Below, one piece after another: positions 1 to 10,934 of a DNA stretch of 64,000 nt. The stretch lies in the NCBI GenBank assembly GCA_032716605.1, contig CM064573.1:7652207-7716206 (forward strand), read 5' to 3'. The position numbers and the translations under genes were made by a program. The notes under the pieces were generated by a model. That model searched no databases. It had not been told where the DNA came from and saw nothing but the letters and a program-made list of their open reading frames with translations. Numbering within the stretch: the stretch's first letter is position 1; each line of letters begins with the position of its first letter. This stretch comes from Paralithodes platypus. Taxonomy: Eukaryota > Arthropoda > Malacostraca > Decapoda > Lithodidae.

Positions 1-48
1 GACACCTGGATGGGGAATAACGTCTTAAAATAGTAGGCTGAATGGTGC

Positions 49-1749
49 AACACAACAAGACAACAACGACACTCTACAAACCACTCCAGAACACAAAGCA
101 CAGATACTCAACAATCATTTCCAATCAGTATTCACACAAGAAAACAACCAAATACCTAACATGCCAGAAAACCCCTACCCACCCAAACATAACGACTAAC
201 AACGGTATACAGCGACATAATGACTAACGGTATGTAGAAACTACTAGAGACACTTGACACAAACAAAGCCACTGGTCCTGACAACATCCCTGCCTTCATC
301 CTTAAAAATTGTGCCTCAATCCTTGCCCCCATCCTGCAGAGCATCTTCACCCAGTCACTTCACACAGGCATCCTTCCACCTGACTGGCTTTGTGCAAACA
401 TCACTCCCCTTTTCAAGACAGGTGACAGGACTGACCCAAAGAATTATAGACCCGTCTCACTCACATCCATCCCATGCAAAATTTTAGAACACATTATACA
501 TAAACACTATGAATCATCTTGACGCAAACTACATCCTTACTGATACACAACATGGATTTCGGCCCAAAAGATCATGCGAATCACAACTCATTGCCACAAA
601 TCATGACTTAACTAAACAACTGGACCGACGAGACATTAAACAGGTTGACGCTATTGTCCTTACAAAATGGACTCAACGAGTACTCCTTGATGGCTCTTCC
701 TCAGACTCTGTCCCTGTTTCTTTTGGTGTCCCACAAGGCACCGTTCTTGGCACTCTTCTTTTCCTTCTTTATATTAATGACCTTCCTCTGTCAACACCTA
801 ACTCTTCTACTAGACTATTTGCCGACGATAGTTTGATGTTTAGGCCCGTACTGACTAGAGACGACTGTGGACTTGTCCAGCACGACTTAAACGTCCTCGA
901 ACATTGGGAGAACACCTGGCAAATGTAAACTTCTCCGCTTTACCCGCTCCCGATCACCCATCACTTTCAATTTCACATTACACAACCAATCACTAGAATC
1001 AGTTCCTTCATACAAATATCTTGGCGTCCACCTCTCCACCAACCTAAGATTCAACACCCACATTTATCACATACAAAGTCAGGCAAATCGCACACTAGGT
1101 TTCTTGAGGAGGAATTTACACAATTGTACACGAGACATCAAACACATAGCATATAACACCCTTGTTCGCCCAACACTGGAGTACTGCGCCGCAGTTTGGG
1201 ATCCATACACACAATCTAACATTAACACACTTGAAAAAATTAACACAAAGGCAGCCAGGTTCATCACACACAATTACACACAAACCCCAGGCATCACAAC
1301 CTGTATCAAAAATCAAATAAACATGGAAACCCTAAACACACGAAGACTCAGGTACAGGCTCACAGTAATGTATAAAATCACACACAATTATATCGACATT
1401 AAAAAACATGAATACCTACACAACTCAAACACCCACAACACTCGTAACACACACTCTCATAAGTACCAAACATACCACACTAATACTGACTTCTACAAAC
1501 ACTCATTGTTTCCACGAACCATACGGGATTGGAACAGTCTCCCAGAAGATATAATAAATAGCCCTACACTAGACACATTCAAACACAGAATAACCGAACA
1601 TTTCGCCCACATCACACACACACCATAAACCCTCCACTTAGCTCTCCCCATCCTATATCCTGACCCCCCATCCTCCACCCTAATACCCTTATATGTGTGA
1701 TATGCGCAAGTCCAGCGCCCTACACATTATAAATCGAGATCGAGATCGA
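49..1749 (+). mobile_element. Non-LTR retrotransposon fragment (L2/CR1 group), 5'-truncated
   Basis: The insert is delimited by comparison with the second copy of the host segment at 61195-61260, where the flanks run together without it. It carries the reverse transcriptase part of a LINE and ends in about three copies of ATCGAG (1733-1749), a simple 3' tail of the kind used by LINEs without poly(A). There is no endonuclease domain, so the copy is truncated at its 5' end. The short repeat GAATGG occurs at both borders, but it also occurs twice in the empty copy, so I do not claim a target duplication. Confidence 0.85.
90..1628 (+). pseudogene. LINE reverse transcriptase, broken, catalytic region A deleted
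   Basis: The frames can be strung together from about 90 to the stop at 1626-1628. The order is GPDNIP and the fingers region (about 270-480, 'NYRPVSLTS'), the HGFR block (about 550), SFGVPQGTVLG (about 718-750), FADDS (817-831, catalytic YXDD box in FADD form), 'YKYLGVHLS' (about 1015), and the C-terminal connection ending in 'RDWNSLPEDII'. Between 'QVDAIVL' (about 658) and 'TKWTQRVLLDG' the LDFSKAFD-type block is missing. That block normally carries the first catalytic aspartate. There are also stops near 200-240 and a break after 928. The product would be inactive. This is a dead copy of a retrotransposon polymerase. Confidence 0.85.
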
Positions 1750-2654
1750 GAATGGATACAACCCAGAGAGAAAGGGAGAGAAAAAAAACGAGGTGGGCCC
1801 CCTTAGCCATCTTTATATCATAATTTTATATATTCTGTTATTTCTGTTATCTCTTCCACATATTACCTCGAAAAACATGATATCTTAAAAACTCTTACAA
1901 CTCTGTCTCGCATGTCTCTCCTTTCATCTCCTCTCTCCCCTGTTCAGATAATCTCCTCGGTCTTGTTTATCTTTATCTTCCTCGATCGCGTTGCCCTCGT
2001 TCTCTTTCACGAGTCTCATGTATATGTTTTTCTTGTCACTTTTACTCTGACTGTTCCTCTCTTGCGTTTGTTGCTGGTTTTGTCCGACTGTTCTGTATTA
2101 ACCCTCATCTCGTTTCCCTTCCTTTTCTCTTGTTCTGGTTTCTCTTTATAGCTATCCCTCTGTGTTCTCTCCTTCTCCCCTGTTTCCCTCCCATTAATAA
2201 ACTGAATTATTCCACCCATGAACCTTCTCATCCTCCCTTCGTTCTTCGTCTCGCCACCTTGGAATTGGAGTTTGAGATTCAGAGGAGTTGAAGTCGGGAA
2301 CACAAGAGCAAGTGAGTTTGTTGTGTATATATACACACCATCTGCCTTTGGCTTTGAAAGTAGGATAGCTGGTTGTCTATTATTGTAGTAATGCTGAATA
2401 CCATTATCTGAAAGTAGGTAGATTATTATAAACTAATCAAGATTGAAAGAGTGATTGTTACGTTTTGATCTGTATTCATCATCTAGTTACTGCTGTTATT
2501 TGTCTCATTAATATATTTCCTTGTTAGTCTTCACCGTTGCAAATATTCTCTAACATCTTTAGAGTAGCATCCACTATATTATATACTATATTGCTTTGCT
2601 TGTATATTTATGGACTTGTTATACTGTGTTGTGTCTAGTCCCTTTGTATGGTGT
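1750..2654. other. Segment-duplication body before the minisatellite
   Basis: This is a CT-rich block, present again at 61254-62154. The minus strand has an open frame of about 100 codons (2016-2336) rich in Lys, Arg and Glu, whose counterpart at 61526-61831 is also open. I do not recognise it. Compositional bias alone could keep it open. Confidence 0.5.
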
Positions 2655-4480
2655 TCTCTGTCTAGCATACTCCCTGCCAGGTTGTGATCCCCTCATATCT
2701 CCCTAGATATTGCTATGTTGTCTATCATACTCCCTGCCAGGCTGTGATCCCCCCATATCTCCCTAGATATTGCCATGTTGTTTATCATACTCCCTGCCAG
2801 GCTGTGATCCCCCCATATCTCCCTAGATATTGCTATGTTGTCTATCATACTCCCTGCCAGGCTGTGATCCCCCCCATATCTCCCTAGATATTGCTATGCT
2901 GTCTAGCATACTCCCTGCCAGGCTGTGATTCCCCCATATCTCCCTAGATATTGCTATGCTGTCTAGCATACTCCCTGCCAGGCTGTGATCCGCCCATATC
3001 TCCCTAGATATTGCTATTCTGTCTAGCATACTCCCTGCCAGGCTGTGATCCCCCATATCTCCTAGATATTGCTATGCTGTCTGTCATACTCCCTGCCAGG
3101 CTGTGATCCCCCCATATCTCCCTAGATATTGCTATGCTGTCTGTCATACTCCCTGCCAGGCTGTGATCCCCCCATATCTCCCTAGATATTGCTATGTTGT
3201 CTATCATACTCCCTGCCAGGCTGTGATCCCCCCATATCTCCCTAGATATTGCTATGCTGTCTGTCATACTCCCTGCCAGGCTGTGTTCCCCCCATTTCTC
3301 CCTAGCTATTCCTATGCTGTCTATGTGTCATAGCCCCCTGCCAGGCTGTGATCCCCCCATATCTCCCTAGATATTGCTATGCTGTCTAGCATACTCCCTG
3401 CCAGGCTGTGATCCCCCCATATCTCCCTAGATATTGCTATGCTGTCTAGCATACTCCCTGCCAGGCTGTGATCCCCCCCATATCTCCCTAGATATTGCTA
3501 TGCTGTCTAGCATACTCCCTGCCAGGCTGTGATCCCCTCATATCTCCCTAGATATTGCTATGCTGTCTATCATACTACCTGCCAGGCTGTGATCCCCCCA
3601 TACCTCCCTAGATATTGCTATGTTGTCTATCATACTCCCTGCCAGGCTGTGATTCCCCCCATATCTCCCTAGATATTGCTATGTTGTCTATCATACTCCC
3701 TGCCAGGCTGTGATCCCCCCCATATCTCCCTAGATATTGCTATGCTGCCTATCATACTCCCTGCCAGGTTGTGATCCCCCCCATATCTCCCTAGATATTG
3801 GTCTGTGTCTATCTACTCTCAGGCATGCCTGACCATCTTGCTCCCTCCCAGGCTGTGATGCTCCCCCCCATATCTCCCTGCACAGCTTCTATGTTGTCTA
3901 CAGCATACTCTCCCTAGTATTGAGTACTCTATAGATTCCCCCATATCTCCCTAGATATCAGCAACTCCCTGCCAGGCTGTGATCTCCCCCGCACTGTGAT
4001 CACACCCATATTGCTATGCTGGCTATTAATCTATGCCCAGGATGTGATCCCACATACTCCTAGCTAGGTTGTCGTCTTGCAACTTGATCCCCCCCTAGGA
4101 GGTGCATATCTCCTAGAGTGTAATGTTACTCTATCATACTCCAGGCGCGTGGATCCCCCCAATCTCCCTCTTGCTATGTTATATTGCTTCATACTACCCA
4201 GGCACTGTGATCCCCCTCCTGATATGCTGTCTAGCATACTCCCTGCCAGGCTGTGATCCCCCCATATCTCCCTAGATATTGCTATGCTGTCTAGCATACT
4301 CCCTGCCAGGCTGTGATCCCCCCATATCTCCCTAGATATTGCTATGCTGTGTAGCATACTCCCTGTAAGGCTGTTATCCCCCCATATCTCCCTAGATATT
4401 GCTATGCTGTCTAGCTACTCCCTGCCAGGCTGTGATCCCCCCCCCCCCATATCTCCCTAGATATTGCTATGCTGTCTTGT
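2655..4480 (+). repeat. 60-bp minisatellite, about 30 units, degenerate centre
   Basis: The repeat unit contains CATACTCCCTGCCAGGCTG, then GTGATCCCCCCATATC and TCCCTAGATATTGCTATG. It is regular from 2655 to about 3790, scrambled from 3791 to 4225 and regular again to 4480. Variants of one position group (TCTATCAT, TCTAGCAT, TCTGTCAT) occur in runs, suggesting local homogenisation. Because 60 is a multiple of three, open frames run through it on both strands. These are not genes. Confidence 0.97.
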
Positions 4481-6849
4481 TTATATCGTTGTATGGTTTT
4501 GGTTTGCTTTTTGCGTTGGTTCATAATTCTCTCGCCTCTCTGCCACTATGTTTCTCCTTGTGTATACTACCCTACATATACAGGTATTGTATCCATTTCT
4601 AACTTTGGGGTAAATGAGGTCCAGGCTGACATAACTAACTTATTTTAAACTCACCTGAAGTATACTGATATTAACATTTCAGAGACAAATTAAGGTCATA
4701 ATTTATGCGTGCAATTCTTCCCCAGATAAATTATAAATTTACAATGTAATTTTTAGCAGGTGGTACAAATCCTCAAAGAGTTAAACTGACCGGATTACAC
4801 TCCTATTATCCGTCTGCCCAGCCAGTCATGATTATTTGTCTTGAGATTTACCTGGTGCTGTTCTCTGCAACCTTTTTTGGCAAGTCTGATATGACAGTTT
4901 ATACATTAAAGTTAAGATTTTATTTTAATGCATAATTACTACCGGTATGATGTTACATATTTAACGGGAATATCTGTTCTCTAGGTCCATCAACATTATT
5001 TAAGCTGTTAATTTGTTGGGCTAATATCTTGTACTGTACATAGAAACATTTACATGTAATACAAACTATGAGTGATGATGATAGTACAACAACTGAGTGA
5101 GGATAACGTGATGTAAAACTATAAGACACTAAATCATGACACAATTGTAAATAATATGGGAAAGGTAATACAACACCTTTACTATCCAGTGTCTTAATTT
5201 GTGAACATTGCAGAACCAACATGAAGGCGTGATTAACTTAATTAGCTTCCCTGGAAGTCTGATTGGCTGTCGTCAGGATGTTTCCAAAACTTTGTAATGA
5301 ATTTCCCCAGAAGTTATTCAGGGAGATGCTGGTGAAATATAGATTCGTCTCATGCATCATAATATTTTTCAGTTTGTGATTATATCCATTAATTCTAGTA
5401 TATATAATGTTACTCGAATTATGCGTACCTCTAACTGAGAGAAATATTTAGAGACATGATAGGAAACCTTTCGTTATATTGACATAGCGGAACACCAGAC
5501 TGGTCGTATCACGTCTTACAAACAGCGGTAATAACAACACAACTTTACGCAAGGAATTGCACGGAACATTTAACCACTCGTAAATAAAATTGAGGAATCT
5601 AGAAAATTGCTGGATAATATTATATATTTTCTTTATTCCCCTTTCCTTTACTTTACACTAGCTATGTACTATTATTTAACCTTTTACTTGTAGATGGCAT
5701 TGGTCTCTCTCTTCACGTTTCACGTTTCATATGTATTCCTCGATCTCGCTCTTTATCAAGAGCCTGCAATTTATCATTCACCTCACACCTGCTACACTCT
5801 CATGAAGGACACAAGATTGATGGTGCCATGTCGTCTGGGAAATGAGTGTAATTGTAGCGGATATACGACATAGACTAAGACTCAAATCAGAAGTAAGGCA
5901 TAACAGCATTAATTATATAGGGTAAACTTTAGGAATTCATATTGATAAGAGGCTGTTTTTGTTCGTCCTTGTCTTTCCTTCCAAGCTTTTATTTACGTAC
6001 CGTTATTACATATATTTTGTTTTCTTTGTTATTAACTTAATTGCTGTTCCTCGTCTTCCTAGTGTTATCACCCAACAAAACACATATTATTGTTTCACTT
6101 GGAGTGTTAACTCTTCCCACATACACACCTACCACACTTGTACCATGATGCATAGACGAGTATGGAAATATTAACATGGTATTATTTGAGAAACCAATAC
6201 AGAGGTTCCTATTAATACGTAATCCTCATGAAGACTACGAAGCTTCCACAGCACTAACTGGTAAGAGTTACAGTGTATAATATATGCTGTGTTGTCACTG
6301 GCTTGACCTTATTAACGCATCAAAGACCTTCCAGGAAATTGCACAACTAGAGCATTAAGTAAATCCTTTTATGGTACCAGTCTGATTCAAGCCCCGTGTA
6401 TGTGGCAAACATTATTGAAACACATTAATGTATTCTCTGAAGTTCATGGGTTGTCCTCAGTTATTATATATTAATATAGCTGCATTAATTGTCAGGGAGA
6501 CTATCTTGTAATAGATTATATAATATTTCATTTGAACGAAGTAACACACTCTTGGTCGCTCTCTCTTTCTCTCTCTTAATCAGCCACTCACCAATCAGTC
6601 ATTATCCCTGAATGGCTCTCTTATTACTCTAGTTCGGCTCTCACAATACCCACTCCACTATTTGACACTCCTCAGCATTTGAGTAATTAAAGCCTAATTG
6701 ACGAGAGAGAGAGAGAGAGAATGCAGGGGCGGAGCGAGATTTAAGACTGAAAAGCAAACTTCTTTATCAGTACAGTAATTGGTACAATAGGCGGGTTGTA
6801 GATTCGAGGCAGCAAGTGGTGGTGATGGTTGCGGTGGCGGCGGTGTGCT
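4481..6849. other. Non-coding, AT-rich; segment tail then unique sequence
   Basis: Positions 4481-5008 are the shared tail of the segmental duplication. The rest is AT-rich sequence without a convincing open frame. A part at 5222-5345 resembles 55020-55140 (shared 'GATTGGCTGTC/GATTGACTGTC' and 'CAGGATGTT'). A short GA run lies at 6703-6720. I saw no gene. Confidence 0.6.
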
Positions 6850-7049
6850 TTAACTCATTCGGTACCGGCGACGTCCTTTTCAACTATTAGACGATTTTAT
6901 TCATCTTTGGATGGTCGTCTACCCATTAAAAGGCTACAGACTATCTCAAATCATCCTTTTAACTACCATATCATCCCCAAGCTTCATAAAATCGTCTAAA
7001 CGTAGCTGAAATCAGATCAAAACAACGTCACCGGTATAGTAAGGGTTAA
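6850..7049. mobile_element. TTAA-flanked palindromic MITE, family 3 (copy 1)
   Basis: The element is bounded by TTAA at 6850-6853 and 7046-7049. Its ends are inverted and imperfect: TTAACTCATTCGGTACCGGC and, read from the other end, TTAACCCTTACTATACCGGT. Internal arms also pair: 'AGACGATTTTAT' on the left and 'ATAAAATCGTCT' on the right. It has no coding capacity. Duplicated TTAA is the target of piggyBac-type transposases, so this is probably a non-autonomous element of that kind. Copies lie at 29798-30013 and 54136-54350. Confidence 0.8.
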
Positions 7050-7227
7050 TGGTTCTGGATTTATTTATAAGTTAGTTTTGTCTACAACTTACTGAGTTTG
7101 TGATGCGACATTCCTAGTGATACATGCAGCTTCTGAGGGCCCAAATGGCCTTGTGGTCTGGTCAGGGTTCCTTAAAGAAAGTTTAGTACATGTGTAGTTA
7201 TTCGGCCTCTGTGGTGGCAGCTGGCAG

Positions 7228-7230
<3 letters not shown>

Positions 7231-7287
<57 letters not shown>
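7231..7287. repeat. (GA)n microsatellite, left border of nested LINEs
   Basis: This is an uninterrupted GA run. A GA run recurs at 10907-10934 on the other side of the nested LINEs, consistent with LINE C having inserted into a single GA tract. Confidence 0.97.
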
Positions 7288-7292
<5 letters not shown>

Positions 7293-7474
7293 CATACATT
7301 TACATAGATACACTGGCCACACAGATCTTACGATCCCTGCGAGGTGACCAGGACTTAATCCTAATAGAGATAGCAACCCTAAGAAAAAGTGGAAGGAAAG
7401 GATAGCAAAGATGAAGGCCCTCTCCCCACCCTCCGCTCCCTCCGGCAATATGCCGTACATGAAAATAGTTAGAA

Positions 7475-10400
7475 GTGTACAAAGGAGTACAAAGGAGTAC
7501 AAAGGAGTACAAAGGAAATCAAGCAACAACAGGTCTAGTGACCCTTCTAGGTTGCTTGTCCTCCAAAACACTGAGGATCAAGTGTCCAAACAGTGGTTTA
7601 GAGTGGGTAAGGGAACATTGGAAAGGGAACTACTGCCCTAGTAGGGGACATATGGGTTAGTAACTGAGGGGAGGATAAAGTTATTCATTTACAAACGCAG
7701 TCAGTCGCGGGTTTGATGCGAGATATTTGTCTAGGCGGAATTTAAATGAATCAACGGTGCTGCAGTCTATAACGTCTCGGGGAAGCCCATTCCACAAGTT
7801 GACAACTCGATTGAAGAAGAAATTCTTAGATTCGTGCGAGTTAAAAGATTTACCAATAATTTTGCAACCGTTTCCCCGCGTGTAATTAGATTGGTCGATA
7901 GTGAAGTACTTACTACAGTTCATATTGTCGATGCCTTTGATGATTTTGAACACTTGAATTAAGTCGCCTCTTAATCTGCGCTGGGTTAAAGGAAATAGAT
8001 TTAATTCTCTAAGACGCTCTTCGTATGGTTTGTTCTTTAGGCTAGGTATCATTTTGGTAACTCTACGTTGAACTCGTTCTAGCTTGTTTATATCTTTTTG
8101 GTAATAAGGGCACCAGGATTGAACGCAGTATTCCAGAAGAGGGCGGACTAATGAATTGTAAAGGGTTAGGATAACTTCTTTGGATTTATGCTCAAATGAC
8201 CTGCCTATAAAGCCAATTATTTTGTTTGCCTTCTTAACACTTCTGAACATTGTTGACTCGGTTTTAGGTTACTCGATATTGTTACTCCCAGATCAGTTTC
8301 TCTGTTTACATTCTTAAGCTGAGTGCCATTCATCGAATAGTTTGCTTTCTCATTTAGGTATCCGACATGTAGTACTTTACATTTATCCGCATTGAAACTC
8401 ATTTGCCAAATTTGGGCCCAACATGATAATTTATCTAGATTGTGTTGCATATCGTCAACTTGTTCTTTTGAGAGTACGCTATTTGCAATTTTTGTATCGT
8501 CAGCAAATTTTGAGATTGTGCAGGTGAGACCCTCATCTATGTCATTGATGTAAATTAGAAAGATAATTGGTCCTAGTACCGATCCCTGGGGTACCCCGCT
8601 ACTTACATTGGTCCATTTAGATGCCTTACCGTTTATGACTACCCTTTGCTTTCTGTTGCTGAGCCAATTTTCTATCCATTTCAACACACCGTCTTGTATT
8701 CCATGCGCTTTTAGTTTTAGCAGTAAACGTTTGTGGGGAACTTTGTCAAAGGCCTTTTGAAAATCAAGGTATATAATATCTACAGCTTTACTCTCATCGT
8801 AGAGGTTGAGGATATCGTGGAAGAAGTCTAAGAGGTTTGTTAAACAGGAACGTTTTTTACGAAAGCCGTGTTGAGTATCTTTAAGTATGTTATTTTCCTC
8901 TAAGTGATTTACGAGTCTGTCTCGTATGACCGTTTCTAGCATTTTACATACAACTGAGGTTAAGCTAATTGGACGATAGTTACTGGGTAGGGATTTGCTG
9001 CCCTTTTTGAATATCGGTGTTACGTTGGCTAGCTTCCACTGATCAGGCATAGTTCCAGACTGCAAGGATTTATTGAATAGTAATGTCAGTGGTTTGGAGA
9101 GCTCATTCTTAGCTTCCTTTAGAACTCTAGGCGAGATTGTATCAGGTCCTGGCGTTTTATTTACCTTGAGTTTATCTAAACAATTCAATACTTCTCTCTC
9201 TGTAACGGTGATATTGCTTAGAACATCTGAATTATCAATCTGAATCGGCGATGGTGTAGGGATATCACTGAGGTCTTCTGTTGTAAAAACTTATGCAAAG
9301 AAGGTATTGAGGGCATTACTCATTTGTACTTCGTCTTTGGTGTATTCTCCTTTTTCATCGACTAACGGTCCAACAGTTGAAGTAACTACTTTTTTCTTTC
9401 TGATATAACTATAGAATTCTTTCGGGTTTGTTTTACTTTGATTCGCAATATGTAACTCTAAGGTCTTTTTACTTTGCTTAATTAACTTTTTGGCTTTGCG
9501 TCGTAGCTCTACAAATTTCACCCGTTCTTCGTCACTTTGTGAGGATTTTAATCTATCATTAGCAATTTTTTTAGCAAGCAGGCAGTTTGAAATATCTTTA
9601 TTCCACCATTTGGGCTTATTATTATGGCCTGGACGCCGTATTTTCGATGGTATGCAGTCTTGCACTGCTTTTAGGTAAGTGGTTTCGAATAACTTCCAAG
9701 ATGTATTTATGTCGTTATTGTTAATTAAAAAGCTCCAGTCAGTTTCTTTAAACATAGCTCTAAGTTTATGGATGTTTGCTTTCTTGAAATTAGGGACTTT
9801 TTCGATGCTACTATTTGGTTCGTTACTAGTAAACTTTAAAGTGAAAGTTATCGTACGATGGTCGCTGTTATCATCGCTGTTATTCATCACCAACATTCAA
9901 ATTCTCTATCAATTCTTCTTTTGTTGCAAGTACAATGTCAAGAACGTTATTACCACGGGTCGGCATTCGAACAAATTGATAAAGCGAACTCTCTTGCAAG
10001 TTCGTATACAAGTCATGTCCGGAGTGTGAATTAAGAGTATCGCCCCACTTGGTCACAGGTAAATTAAAGTCGCCAAAAATTACGGTATCTTGTGAGTTAC
10101 TTACATCTGCAATTTGTTCGTAAATTTCTCGGTCAGTTTGCACTGATTGAGCTGGAGGTCTGTATATTAACGCAAGTATTATTTTTGTACCTTTATTATT
10201 CTTTATTAGCACAAAAGATGTGTCGACGTTCACAATTTGAGGTTTTGACACGAGGGTCGGGTTATGACTTTCTTTGATATAAAATAAAACGCCACCTCCA
10301 TTTTTATTTATTCGGCTGTTCTCAAACATTACATAACCGGGAAGTGAATACTCTGCTAAAAAGTCTCTATCTTGTGTATTGAGCCAAGATTCTGTTATGC

Positions 10401-10634
10401 CAATCACATCATAATTTTCTGTAAACACTAGTTCCTCTAAATCTGAAAATTTATTGCGTATGCTACGAGCGTTTGCATAGAAAACCTTTAAAGTTGCGGT
10501 TTTAGAACTCGCAGATCGTTCTTTCATCGAATTTTTGGTTCTGGTCGGATCTACATTTACATTCATGGCTGTCCTCGGTCCTCGGTCGTGAATAACCTTG
10601 CAGGACTTGGAAATCGCCTGAAGGAATTTATAGT
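7475..10634 (-). mobile_element. CR1-like LINE A, nearly complete ORF2, nested in LINE C
   Basis: This is a 3.16-kb minus-strand element flanked by the 10-bp direct repeat ATAGTTAGAA (7465-7474 and 10635-10644). It encodes an endonuclease and a reverse transcriptase. Its 3' end has a UTR of about 200 bp and four tail units of about 10 bp (sense strand TTTGTACTCC). The ORF2 frame is already open at the 5' junction, so ORF1 and the 5' UTR are missing. A second copy is at 22446-23555, and a related tail is at 34246-34345. Confidence 0.93.
7681..10633 (-). pseudogene. LINE A ORF2: EEP endonuclease plus reverse transcriptase
   Basis: This polyprotein of about 980 codons would nick target DNA and copy its own RNA there. 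The N-terminal endonuclease shows NARSIRNK, TESWL, LIYRPP, GDFNLP (10566-9880) and SDHRTI (9896-9830). The polymerase shows TPGPDT, NYRPISLTS, HGFRKKRSC, LDFQKAFD, SGVPQGSVLG and FADDTK (9288-8217), then the C-terminal connection with EYCVQSWCPYY and LWNGLP (8250-7681). The first ATG is at 10564-10566, but the frame is open upstream to the junction. There are three lesions: a frameshift near 9885, a TAA at 9291-9293 where related elements have Ser, and a 1-base deletion near 8230. The second copy at 23210 does not share the 8230 lesion. Length and motif order fit CR1 ORF2. Confidence 0.92.
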
Positions 10635-10675
10635 ATAGTTAGAAATGGAAAGGAAAAGGCATGCACACCTTCACT

Positions 10676-10698
10676 TTTTTTTTTGTTTTTTTTTTTTT
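10676..10698. repeat. T-rich run inside LINE C
   Basis: Two T runs separated by one G lie just beyond the stop codon of the LINE C reverse transcriptase. On the coding strand this is an A-rich stretch early in the 3' UTR. Confidence 0.8.
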
Positions 10699-10750
10699 CC
10701 AACTGAAAACGTTTTCATTTCCGCCAGGTTCTCTTATCAGTGATCAGCTT

Positions 10751-10903
10751 CTACTGCAGACCAACTTTTCTGTGATATGTGTCTAACCTTTTTTTAAATG
10801 TGTATATTGAATCACTGTCAATAACTTCATTAGGGAGCTTATTCCACTCATTAATAATACTGTGGGTGAAGACATTTTTAGTTATGTCTAGGTTCGCTTT
10901 CCT
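10751..10903 (-). pseudogene. LINE C reverse transcriptase, C-terminal end only
   Basis: The minus strand reads about 50 codons with 'THSIINEWNKLPNEVID' and 'FKKRLDTY', the usual end of CR1-type ORF2, then a TAG at 10751-10753. The 5' border at about 10903 abuts a GA run. Nothing catalytic is left. Confidence 0.8.
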
Positions 10904-10906
10904 GCC

Positions 10907-10934
10907 TGAGAGAGAGAGAGAGAGAGAGAGAGAC
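10907..10934. repeat. (GA)n microsatellite, right border of nested LINEs
   Basis: This GA run touches the truncated 5' end of LINE C and is the partner of the run at 7231-7287. Confidence 0.95.

Larger units (their letters stand above)
1..5008 (+). repeat. Segmental duplication, left copy (interrupted)
   Basis: This stretch matches 61195-63665 in the same orientation. Both start with a block around 'GGATGGGG/GGCTGGGG', continue through 'AGTAGGCTGAATGG', a block ending 'GTGGGCCCCCTTAGCC', a CT-rich part, an array of a 60-bp unit, and a unique tail reaching 'TTTAAGCTGTTAA'. The left copy differs by a LINE insertion at 49-1749 and a longer array (about 30 units against about 16). The copy may begin before the window. 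Outside the array and the LINE I saw only small substitutions and indels. Confidence 0.9.
7288..10903 (-). mobile_element. CR1-like LINE C, 5'-truncated, split by LINE A
   Basis: Two pieces on the minus strand form one element: 10635-10903 (end of the reverse transcriptase and start of the 3' UTR) and 7288-7474 (rest of the 3' UTR and a TTTACATA-like tail). They rejoin cleanly when LINE A (7475-10634) and one copy of the 10-bp target duplication are removed. The rejoined 3' UTR then runs parallel to the 3' UTR of LINE B (24240-24420; shared 'GGATAGCAAAGA', and the CCCTCC block). GA runs flank both outer ends. Confidence 0.8.

Noticed and set aside
7288..7474. Part of the LINE A 3' UTR
   Set aside because: The 10-bp target duplication places the border at 7474/7475, and the stretch aligns with the 3' UTR of LINE B instead.
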